The notes beneath the pieces were generated by a model, which had not been told where the DNA came from, ran no database searches, and saw nothing but the letters and a program-made list of their open reading frames with translations. 5,546 nt of DNA, taken from Deltaproteobacteria bacterium. Its GTDB lineage: Bacteria; Desulfobacterota; DSM-4660; Desulfatiglandales; Desulfatiglandaceae. The translations under genes and the position numbers were made by a program. Position 1 is the first letter of the stretch, and each line of letters starts with the position of its first letter. The DNA is taken from contig JABGPV010000317.1 of the NCBI GenBank assembly GCA_018644785.1, positions 1 to 5,546 on the forward strand, in the 5' to 3' direction. Of the stretch, positions 1 to 5,546 are shown one piece after another.

Positions 1-285
1 AAAAATGACAACGTAGTAAGAAAACAAATATCAGATAAAGAATGGATAGGGGAAACAGATGAAGGCTGGGGTGAATCAAATGCAATAAAAGGAAATAGAA
101 AGATATCAACAAAAATACCGTCTCGCGTCAAAAAGCACGTTTTGAAAAGAGACAAAGGCAGATGTTCGCATTGTGGAAGCAAAAAGAATATTGAATATGA
201 ACACATCATCCCCCTTTCAGAGGGCGGAAGAAATAGTGTAGGCAATGTTAAACTATTGTGTCAAGAGTGCAATAGAAGGAAATAG
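1..285 (+). CDS. HNH endonuclease, C-terminal fragment (5' end outside window)
   Basis: The frame is open from base 1 to a TAG at 283-285 (94 residues) and contains no Met, so the gene begins left of the window. The C-terminal half is a zinc-ribbon HNH nuclease domain. It has a CxxC pair (C55, C58), an E-H-I-I-P segment with the likely catalytic H68, a G-G turn (75-76), N82, and a second CxxC (C87, C90) followed at once by N91. In this family the His/Asn residues bind a metal and cut DNA, while the four Cys hold a structural zinc. The preceding basic stretch (residues 41-54) is usual in front of such domains. The part that would define its role, such as restriction, phage or mobile-intron function, is missing. 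Composition is about 36% G+C with AGA and ATA codons common, unlike every other gene here, which suggests horizontal acquisition. The HNH call is firm; the biological role is unknown. Confidence 0.85.
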   Translation, partial: KNDNVVRKQISDKEWIGETDEGWGESNAIKGNRKISTKIPSRVKKHVLKRDKGRCSHCGSKKNIEYEHIIPLSEGGRNSVGNVKLLCQECNRRK

Positions 286-296
286 TAAGAGAAAAT

Positions 297-301
297 AGGG
301 A
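297..301 (+). promoter_or_regulatory. possible ribosome binding site of the Nudix gene
   Basis: AGGGA is the only purine-rich Shine-Dalgarno-like run ahead of the Nudix gene. It lies 9 bases before a GTG at 311, 15 bases before the ATG at 317 and only 3 bases before a GTG at 305. By spacing it favours GTG 311, while codon preference favours ATG 317. The three candidates change the protein by at most four residues and do not touch the catalytic domain. Confidence 0.35.
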
Positions 302-316
302 CGGGTGTTTGTGCCT

Positions 317-763
317 ATGCCGATTGATGACAACGGGCCTTTTCTTAAACAAACCCGCGTCTCCTGCGCCATTATCCGGCAGGGTGATTTTACGCTTGCC
401 GTTCAACGAAACGTGGGAATGAGTTTGCCGCTGAAATGGGAATTTCCGGGTGGTAAGATTGAAAAGAACGAAACCCCGGAGGAATGCTTGAAGCGGGAAC
501 TGGAGGAGGAACTGGCATTGTGCATTCAGATTGGAGAGGCACTCAAACCCATGGCCCATGCGTATGCAACCTTTACTGTGATCCTTCATCCATTTATCTG
601 CGTCATTAAATCGGGAAAAATCGTTCTCCGTGAACATGCTGCTTTTACTTGGTTAACAACTTCCGAGCTGCCTGCCCTGGACTGGGCCGACGCAGACCGG
701 CCCGTTCTCAATGTCTACCTGAAAATGCCTGTGAGAGGAACTCATGGTAAAGGGATAATATGA
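317..763 (+). CDS. MutT-like Nudix hydrolase
   Basis: This is a 148-residue Nudix hydrolase when started at ATG 317. In-frame GTG codons at 305 and 311 are alternative starts. Such enzymes split nucleoside diphosphates linked to another group, typically (d)NTPs, with Mg2+. MutT relatives clear oxidised dGTP from the cytoplasmic pool. The Nudix box is plain: it begins in the W-E-F-P-G-G-K segment and spaces as G46-x5-E52-x7-R60-E61-L-x-E64-E65. The metal-binding glutamates are intact. The usual Gly near the end of the box is Ala (A67). A C-terminal D-W-A-D-A-D-R-P segment resembles the W-x-x-A-D stretch of MutT/NudG-type pyrophosphohydrolases. Length matches the single-domain family, usually 130-150 residues. 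It follows the HNH gene on the same strand by 31 bp but has host-like composition, and it converges on the transporter gene. The exact substrate cannot be read from sequence, so no symbol is given. Confidence 0.9.
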   Translation: MPIDDNGPFLKQTRVSCAIIRQGDFTLAVQRNVGMSLPLKWEFPGGKIEKNETPEECLKRELEEELALCIQIGEALKPMAHAYATFTVILHPFICVIKSGKIVLREHAAFTWLTTSELPALDWADADRPVLNVYLKMPVRGTHGKGII

Positions 764-787
764 CCCTCATCCCGCTGGCCTATCCGA

Positions 788-3022
788 TCAGACCGATTCA
801 AGGGCCGTCAGTTCACCGGAGACTTTCCTGAGACGCTGGCTCAAAACTTTTGCCATGGTGGCAAAGATACGTGTACCGATGGTGGCGTCTTCTTCCATGA
901 GGTTTTCAAAATCGTCCATTTTAAGCACATAGAGTTCGCAGTCCTCATCGGCCACCGCGCGGGCGGAGCGGACGGATCGTTCCAGGAGGGCCATTTCGCC
1001 GAAGTAGAGCCCAGGGCCGAGACTTGCAAACCGCATATCCTTTTTCGGACCGGAGGCAGCTAAAATGCTCACATAACCGCAGGCGATGAAAAAGAGTGCA
1101 TCCCCCGGTTCCCCCTCCTCAAAGATGGTTTCTCCAGCACGGTACGCTCTTTTCTCCATGACCTGTTTCACGCGGGCCTTTTGTTCCGGTGTGAGGTGGT
1201 TCAGCAGGGCAAAATCTGAAAAATCCCATTGGCACCGGGAGGCCACGGCTTCGGGTGAATACTTTTCGATCATCCGGTTTTCCGCGGCTTCCAGCGCACG
1301 GTCCACATCAGGAAAGATGTTTTCTTCGCCCACGCTTTCCATTACTCCCAGATCCCGCAAATAAAGCATCAACTTTTCGCGGGACCGGGTGCCGGAAAGA
1401 AGGCTCGAAAGCATGAAGGTTTCGGCGTTTGATTTCACGTCATCGCAGATGCGCTTGATGAGTTCCGCTCCCGTGATATCAATGGTATCCACCCGTTTAA
1501 GATCGAAGATGATGATCTGGGTTCCGTCCAGTTCCTTTTGAACATCATCTGAAAGCTTGTCCGCCGTGCCGAAGAAGAGGTTCCCGGATAATTCATAGAC
1601 CAGTATTTTACATCCATGTTTACTTAAAACCGTGGTTTCCTCTTCGGTACGCGCGCGTTTGGAAAGAATGTCTTCACATCGATATTTCTTCTTATATACC
1701 CTGGCGCCGATGATCTCCCTGAGGAACAAAAAGGCGGAAATCAACAATCCAATCCCCACAGCGATCATGAGATCCAGTACCACGGTGATGACGGTCACCA
1801 CCCCCACCACCAGAAGGTCCTTGAAGGCGGTCTTTTTCCGGACCAGGCTCAGGCTGTAAGTATCGAGCATGGAAATGGCGGTAACGATCAATATGGCTGC
1901 CAGCACACACATGGGAATCCAGCCGGCAACGGAGCCCAGAGCCACCAGTATAAACAGCAGAACAAGGCCATGAAGGATACCCGAGATACGGGTTCGGCCG
2001 CCATTCTGGATGTTGACGACGGTTCTCACTGTGGCGCCGGCCCCGGCCATGCCGCCGAAAACGGCACTGACCGCATTGCCGATCCCCTGGCCGAAGAGTT
2101 CCCGGTTGGAGTGGTGTTTGGTCTTGGTGCTCACATCCGCCACAAGTGAGGTAAGGAGGGAGTCAATGGCACCTAAGATCCCCAGGGTCAGCGCCGGCGC
2201 AAGGAATGCGGTGGGGTATTTAAGAATGATGGCAAAGATATCTCCAAAAGAAATGGAGAGAAAACCAAAAGGGATGGGGAATCCAGTGGGGATGGCGCCG
2301 ATGATAAAGGGATTTGATTCGAAACGGAGAAATTCCGGAACAAGGGTTTTTCCGAGCAGGAGATAAAGGCCGGTCCCTAAGATGAGTCCCACCAGGGATG
2401 CCGGGATCTTTTGTGTGATTTTCCCCGCAATCATGATGGCTAAAATGGTGGCAACCCCGATTCCCAGTACCGGAAGGCTTCCCACCATGTCATTCAACAA
2501 AACCGGTGAAAAGCCGCCCTCGGTGTTAAAAAACCCCTTGATACCCAGGATGGGGGCCACCTGTCCCAGGAAAATAATCACGGCAATGCCGTTCATGAAG
2601 CCGGCAATCACGGGATAGGGGATGAACTTGATGAGGGTTCCGCAACGCAGTATCCCCATGAGTACCTGAACGATTCCACCCAAAAAAACGATGACGGCGG
2701 TGAGGGTCAAAACGGCGGAGAGGGGATCGGGCTGCTCCAGGATGGCAGGGTGTTTCATGAGGGTGGCGATGAATTCCGTAATCACCACGGTCATGGGTCC
2801 CGTGGGCCCCGTGATCTGGGAAGGGGTTCCTCCGAACAGGGCTGCAAATATGCCGGTGAAGATGGCACCGTACATGCCGGCCGCGGCACCTTGAGCCAGG
2901 GCTTCAGGGGTTCCCATGGAAGCAAAGGCCGAAACGCCGAAGGCCAGGGCCAGGGGAAGGGCGATTACCGCGGCGGATATGCCGCCGGAGATATCACCTT
3001 TTAGGTTGCTGAACATGGTCAT
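788..3022 (-). CDS. SulP (SLC26-like) anion transporter, BicA-like, with STAS and cyclic-nucleotide-binding domains
   Basis: This 744-residue inner-membrane transporter has three modules. Residues about 8-440 form the SulP membrane domain, with G-P-T-G-P-M-T at 72-78 (TM3) and a long TM10 motif from G311 to about 350. Residues about 468-575 form a STAS domain. Residues about 600-735 form a cNMP-binding domain, with F674-G-E676 and R685-S-A like the phosphate-binding cassette of CAP. The membrane part resembles cyanobacterial BicA, a Na+-dependent bicarbonate importer. It keeps T74, D287, T291 and G329-A-T331, equivalents of the BicA substrate and sodium residues as I recall them. Bicarbonate is therefore a better guess than sulfate, but this is inference. 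T517 lies where anti-sigma antagonists are phosphorylated. ATG 3022 is chosen for its strong Shine-Dalgarno; an ATG two codons later is possible. It is the last gene of the block, 40 bp after engB. Ligand binding by the C-terminal domain would gate transport. Confidence 0.93.
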   Translation of the reverse strand: MTMFSNLKGDISGGISAAVIALPLALAFGVSAFASMGTPEALAQGAAAGMYGAIFTGIFAALFGGTPSQITGPTGPMTVVITEFIATLMKHPAILEQPDPLSAVLTLTAVIVFLGGIVQVLMGILRCGTLIKFIPYPVIAGFMNGIAVIIFLGQVAPILGIKGFFNTEGGFSPVLLNDMVGSLPVLGIGVATILAIMIAGKITQKIPASLVGLILGTGLYLLLGKTLVPEFLRFESNPFIIGAIPTGFPIPFGFLSISFGDIFAIILKYPTAFLAPALTLGILGAIDSLLTSLVADVSTKTKHHSNRELFGQGIGNAVSAVFGGMAGAGATVRTVVNIQNGGRTRISGILHGLVLLFILVALGSVAGWIPMCVLAAILIVTAISMLDTYSLSLVRKKTAFKDLLVVGVVTVITVVLDLMIAVGIGLLISAFLFLREIIGARVYKKKYRCEDILSKRARTEEETTVLSKHGCKILVYELSGNLFFGTADKLSDDVQKELDGTQIIIFDLKRVDTIDITGAELIKRICDDVKSNAETFMLSSLLSGTRSREKLMLYLRDLGVMESVGEENIFPDVDRALEAAENRMIEKYSPEAVASRCQWDFSDFALLNHLTPEQKARVKQVMEKRAYRAGETIFEEGEPGDALFFIACGYVSILAASGPKKDMRFASLGPGLYFGEMALLERSVRSARAVADEDCELYVLKMDDFENLMEEDATIGTRIFATMAKVLSQRLRKVSGELTALESV

Positions 3023-3028
3023 TTTGTG

Positions 3029-3036
3029 CCACCTCT
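3029..3036 (-). promoter_or_regulatory. strong ribosome binding site of the SulP transporter gene
   Basis: On the - strand this reads AGAGGTGG, close to the consensus Shine-Dalgarno, with 6 bases before ATG 3022. It is the clearest ribosome binding site in the window and fixes the transporter start. It lies in the 40 bp gap after engB and suggests independent, efficient translation rather than coupling. Confidence 0.75.
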
Positions 3037-3062
3037 GTTTGAAGGTTCGAATGTGGATGAAG

Positions 3063-3650
3063 TCAGGTTGTTTGGGGGAGCGCCGTCTCGTTGATTATTT
3101 CCCATAATTCCTCCACGCCCTGCCGGGTATGGGAGGAGAAGATGACGGGCCTCGAAAATGAGACGTCCTTCAGGCCGCCGGTAATGAGATTGGCTCTTCT
3201 ATTGGTTTTCTGGCGGGAAATCTTGTCCGCTTTCGTCAGTACGAGGATCGGTTCTATCTGATAATGATTCAACCAGTTGATAAGGTCTTCATCCCCTGAT
3301 GAAGGGTCCCTGCGAATATCGAGAATCACCACCACCGCTTTCAGGGTTTTTCGGGTCCGAAGGTAGTCTTCTACCATTAATCCCCAGGATTTTTTGATCT
3401 TGGTGGGAACCTTGGCAAAGCCGTAACCGGGCAGATCCACCAGGTAAAGGGTTTTGCCGAAGCGGAAGAAATTAATGGCCTGGGTCCTGCCGGGGGTGCT
3501 GCTGGTTCTGGCCAATTTCCGCCGATTGACAAGGGTGTTGAGAAGGCTCGATTTCCCCACATTGGATTTCCCCGCAAAAGCGATCTCCGGCCTGTCGGGG
3601 GGAGGATAGTGTTTTTCCTGAAAAGCGCTTTTTATGAATTCAACGTCCAT
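3063..3650 (-). CDS. engB: ribosome biogenesis GTP-binding protein EngB/YsxC (YihA)
   Basis: This 195-residue TrmE-Era-EngA-EngB-Septin family GTPase is normal in length for EngB, a cytoplasmic protein needed for late assembly of the 50S ribosomal subunit. The GTPase motifs appear in order. The P-loop G27-K-S-N-V-G-K-S-S35 has the K-S-N-V-G-K form typical of EngB. The G2 region is S51-T-P-G-R-T-Q57 and G3 is D72-L-P-G-Y-G77. G4 is T139-K-A-D142, the guanine-specificity motif, and the G5-like S-S lies at 172-173. The D-L-P-G-Y-G form with Tyr after the Gly is an EngB hallmark. The start ATG lies inside the end of the aminotransferase gene (11 bp overlap) with only a weak, distant purine run upstream, so translation is probably coupled to that gene. 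Nothing is missing or unusual in the protein. Confidence 0.96.
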   Translation of the reverse strand: MDVEFIKSAFQEKHYPPPDRPEIAFAGKSNVGKSSLLNTLVNRRKLARTSSTPGRTQAINFFRFGKTLYLVDLPGYGFAKVPTKIKKSWGLMVEDYLRTRKTLKAVVVILDIRRDPSSGDEDLINWLNHYQIEPILVLTKADKISRQKTNRRANLITGGLKDVSFSRPVIFSSHTRQGVEELWEIINETALPQTT

Positions 3651-4791
3651 GGGTCTTTAAGAAACCTTCGATCCGATTTAACCCCTCCTTGATATTTTCA
3701 AGGGAGTTGGCGTATGAAAAACGGATATAACCTTCGGCGTTCTTCCCGAAATCGATCCCGGGCGTTACGCCCACATTGGCTTTCTCGAGAATTTCAAAGG
3801 CGAGATTATAGGAACTTTCAGCCAGGTGACGGGCATTGGCCAGGATATAAAAAGCGCCTGCCGGTTCCACGGCAATGCCGAAACCCAGTTCCCGGATCCG
3901 TTTGATCATGTATTTGCGGCGTTCGTCATACACGGCCCGCATCCGCTCAACATCTTTATGGGCATGCTTCAGGGCGGCAATACCGGCCCATTGGGAAACG
4001 CTTCCCGCAGATATGAAAAAGTTCTGTTGGACCTTCTGCATGGGTCGAATAAAGTCAGGGGGCGCAATCAAATAGCCGAGACGCCAACCGGTCATGGCAA
4101 AGATCTTGGAAAACCCGTTCAGCACAAAAGCGTTCTCCGTGAATTCAAGAATGGAATGCTCCTTTTCCCCGTAAACCAGGCCGTGATAAATCTCGTCGGA
4201 GATAATGGGTGGGCCCAGCTGTGCCAATTCAGCCATTCGATTTCTGCTAAGCAGGTTCCCGGTGGGATTGGAAGGAGAGTTAATGAGAATCCCCCGGGTG
4301 TTCGGCCCGATATTTTTCTTGACCGCTTCAGGACGAAGTTGAAACCCGTCTTCTTCATACCCTTTGACCCGGCTGGGGCGGGCCCCCAGGAATTCCGCGA
4401 AATTGGGGTAGCAGGGATAATGGGGGTCGGTCATGATCACCTCATCCCCGGCTTCAAGGAGGGCGGAAAAGACCAAGAAAAGGGCAGGGGAGGTGCCGGA
4501 AGTCACCAGGATGCGATCCGGGTCAATACTGACGCCGTATTTATCGTGGTAATATTCGCAGATGGCTTCCCGCAGTTCCAGTAGCCCCAGGCTGTGGGTA
4601 TAGTGGGTTTCGCCCCTTGAAATGGCTTCTCTGGCCGCCTCGCAGATGCACTCCGGTGTTGGAAAATCCGGTTCCCCGATTTGCAGGTGAATAATATCAC
4701 GTCCCTGTCTCTCCAGTTCGTGGGCCCTTTCCAGGACGTCCATGACGATAAAGGGGGGGATATTTCGGGTCCGTTCGGCGACTCTGTTCAT
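3640..4791 (-). CDS. class I/II pyridoxal-phosphate aminotransferase (aspartate aminotransferase-like)
   Basis: This 383-residue fold-type I PLP enzyme has the full family length. Visible landmarks are Y64 in the T-H-Y-T-H segment, the T97-S-G-T100 stretch that helps hold the PLP phosphate, and N175 in the N-S-P-S-N-P-T-G motif. D199 in S-D-E-I-Y pairs with the pyridine nitrogen, and Y202 follows it. The Schiff-base lysine K229 sits in the F-S-K-I-F-A-M-T-G-W-R-L-G-Y signature together with R237. R357, which binds the substrate alpha-carboxylate, lies in Y-I-R-F-S-Y. All catalytic residues are present. The pattern is that of the subgroup-I-gamma-like aspartate aminotransferases, which pass amino groups between amino acids and 2-oxoglutarate. 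The true donor could be aspartate, alanine, methionine or an aromatic amino acid. It lies 26 bp after hisG, but the sequence does not look like histidinol-phosphate aminotransferase (HisC), so the neighbourhood does not settle the substrate. Confidence 0.93.
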   Translation of the reverse strand: MNRVAERTRNIPPFIVMDVLERAHELERQGRDIIHLQIGEPDFPTPECICEAAREAISRGETHYTHSLGLLELREAICEYYHDKYGVSIDPDRILVTSGTSPALFLVFSALLEAGDEVIMTDPHYPCYPNFAEFLGARPSRVKGYEEDGFQLRPEAVKKNIGPNTRGILINSPSNPTGNLLSRNRMAELAQLGPPIISDEIYHGLVYGEKEHSILEFTENAFVLNGFSKIFAMTGWRLGYLIAPPDFIRPMQKVQQNFFISAGSVSQWAGIAALKHAHKDVERMRAVYDERRKYMIKRIRELGFGIAVEPAGAFYILANARHLAESSYNLAFEILEKANVGVTPGIDFGKNAEGYIRFSYANSLENIKEGLNRIEGFLKTHGR

Positions 4792-4817
4792 GGTTTATTC
4801 TCGATTTAATGTCAGTC

Positions 4818-5546
4818 TCAGATAACCTTGTTCAGGGCGTACTCAATGATTCCCTGAGCACCGGCGTGCATCAGTTGGGGAATGAGGTCCCTCACCAGCC
4901 GCGCATCCACAACGGTTTCAACGGATATCCAGTCGGAGTGGTGAAGGCCCGCGACGGTGGGCGCATTCAGGCTCGGCAGGATTTTGATAACTTCCTCAAT
5001 ATTTCGTTTGAGTACGTTCATCTTGAGCGCTACCATATTTTCCGCCCGCAAAGCCCCTTTGAGAAGCAGGATAATCTGGGAAATCTTCTGCTTTTTCCAT
5101 TCATCCTGATAGGCCTCCCGGTTGGCGATCAACTGGGTATTGGTTTCCATGAGTTCATGAATAATGTTGAGGCCGTGGGCCCGAATGGTGCTTCCGGTCT
5201 CGGTGACTTCAACGATGGCATCCGCCAATCCGGAAACCACCTTGGCTTCCGTGGCCCCCCATGAAAAGGAGACCTTCACATCGATGTTTTTTTCTTCAAA
5301 AAATTTCCGGGTGAAATTGACCAGTTCTGTGGCGATTTTCTTCCCCTGAAGGTCTTCAAGGGTTTTGATATCTGAGCCCGCAGGCACTGCCAGCACCCAT
5401 CGCGCCGGGTTCTGGCTGACTTTGGAGTAAACCAGATCATCAACCGTCACCACATGGGATTCGTTCTCCTCGATCCAGTCTCTTCCGGTAAGGCCCGCAT
5501 CCAGTGTACCGTTTTCCACGTATTGGGACATTTCCTGGGCCCGACA
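4818..5546 (-). CDS. hisG: ATP phosphoribosyltransferase HisG, long form (N-terminus outside window)
   Basis: HisG joins ATP and PRPP to form phosphoribosyl-ATP, the first committed and feedback-controlled step of histidine synthesis in the cytoplasm. The 242 visible residues run off the right edge. The Met codon at 5531 is internal, because the frame continues upstream as C-R-A-Q-E, the conserved HisG stretch before the Y-V-x-x-G-x-L-D-A-G-L-T-G segment. About 45-50 N-terminal residues are therefore missing. The PRPP-binding loop is E-V-T-E-T-G-S-T at fragment residues 113-120. After about residue 168 comes the PII-like C-terminal domain, with P-T-V-A-G-L and a G-A-Q-G-I-I segment near the end. 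This marks the long form, which binds histidine itself and does not need HisZ. It is the first visible gene of the - strand block and ends 26 bp before the aminotransferase start. Any promoter lies beyond the window. Confidence 0.96.
   Translation of the reverse strand, partial: CRAQEMSQYVENGTLDAGLTGRDWIEENESHVVTVDDLVYSKVSQNPARWVLAVPAGSDIKTLEDLQGKKIATELVNFTRKFFEEKNIDVKVSFSWGATEAKVVSGLADAIVEVTETGSTIRAHGLNIIHELMETNTQLIANREAYQDEWKKQKISQIILLLKGALRAENMVALKMNVLKRNIEEVIKILPSLNAPTVAGLHHSDWISVETVVDARLVRDLIPQLMHAGAQGIIEYALNKVI

Noticed and set aside
248..637. - strand open frame of 129 codons
   Set aside because: It covers the intact Nudix box on the opposite strand and the end of the HNH gene, with no family resemblance of its own.
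770..830. Possible hairpin between the convergent gene ends
   Set aside because: Short repeats such as CCGAT/GACCGAT are direct rather than inverted, and the GGCC-containing arms do not pair over more than 4-5 bases. There is no T-run, so it is not called a terminator.
2010..2366. + strand open frame of 118 codons
   Set aside because: It is antisense to conserved membrane helices of the SulP transporter, and its Pro/Met/Lys-rich translation is typical of an antisense shadow.
3826..4584. Long + strand open frame of 252 codons
   Set aside because: It lies antisense within the aminotransferase gene, whose catalytic motifs are complete. The translation shows no recognisable domain and looks like a shadow of GC-biased codons.
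4809..5264. + strand open frame of 151 codons
   Set aside because: It is antisense to hisG, which is clearly real. No domain or ribosome binding site supports it.
5529..5531. ATG as the true start of hisG
   Set aside because: The frame stays open upstream to the window edge and encodes C-R-A-Q-E, conserved HisG residues. The Met is internal.
1..5546. CRISPR array, tRNA, IS element or tandem repeat
   Set aside because: No repeated spacer-like units, cloverleaf-type sequence, transposase or terminal inverted repeats were seen on either strand by eye.

Overview
The window suits a bacterial chromosome of moderate GC content (about half G+C by eye). From recalled family resemblance only, the long-form HisG, the aminotransferase and the fused transporter look most like those of a Desulfobacterota (sulfate-reducer-like) genome. 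No marker gene in the window proves this.

Layout: The left edge (1-285, + strand) holds the 3' end of an AT-rich gene (about 36% G+C, rich in AGA and ATA codons). It encodes a zinc-ribbon HNH endonuclease domain and is cut by the window edge. Composition then jumps to about 50% G+C, and a MutT-like Nudix hydrolase follows on the same strand (317-763). It converges on a four-gene block that fills the rest of the window on the - strand, with only 24 bp between the facing stop codons.

In transcription order (right to left) the block is hisG (ATP phosphoribosyltransferase, cut at the right edge), a class I/II PLP aminotransferase, engB/ysxC (ribosome-assembly GTPase) and a SulP-family anion transporter. 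The junctions are a 26 bp gap, an 11 bp overlap and a 40 bp gap, so the four genes are probably co-transcribed. The first three are housekeeping functions: the first step of histidine synthesis, amino-group transfer and 50S subunit maturation. They share no single pathway.

The most interesting gene is the transporter. It resembles the cyanobacterial Na+/bicarbonate transporter BicA more than sulfate permeases, and keeps the residues I recall as its sodium and bicarbonate sites. Unlike BicA, it carries a C-terminal cyclic-nucleotide-binding domain after the STAS domain, which suggests anion uptake gated by cAMP or cGMP.

I saw no tRNA, rRNA, CRISPR array, insertion sequence or clear intrinsic terminator. 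No intergenic stretch exceeds 40 bp.
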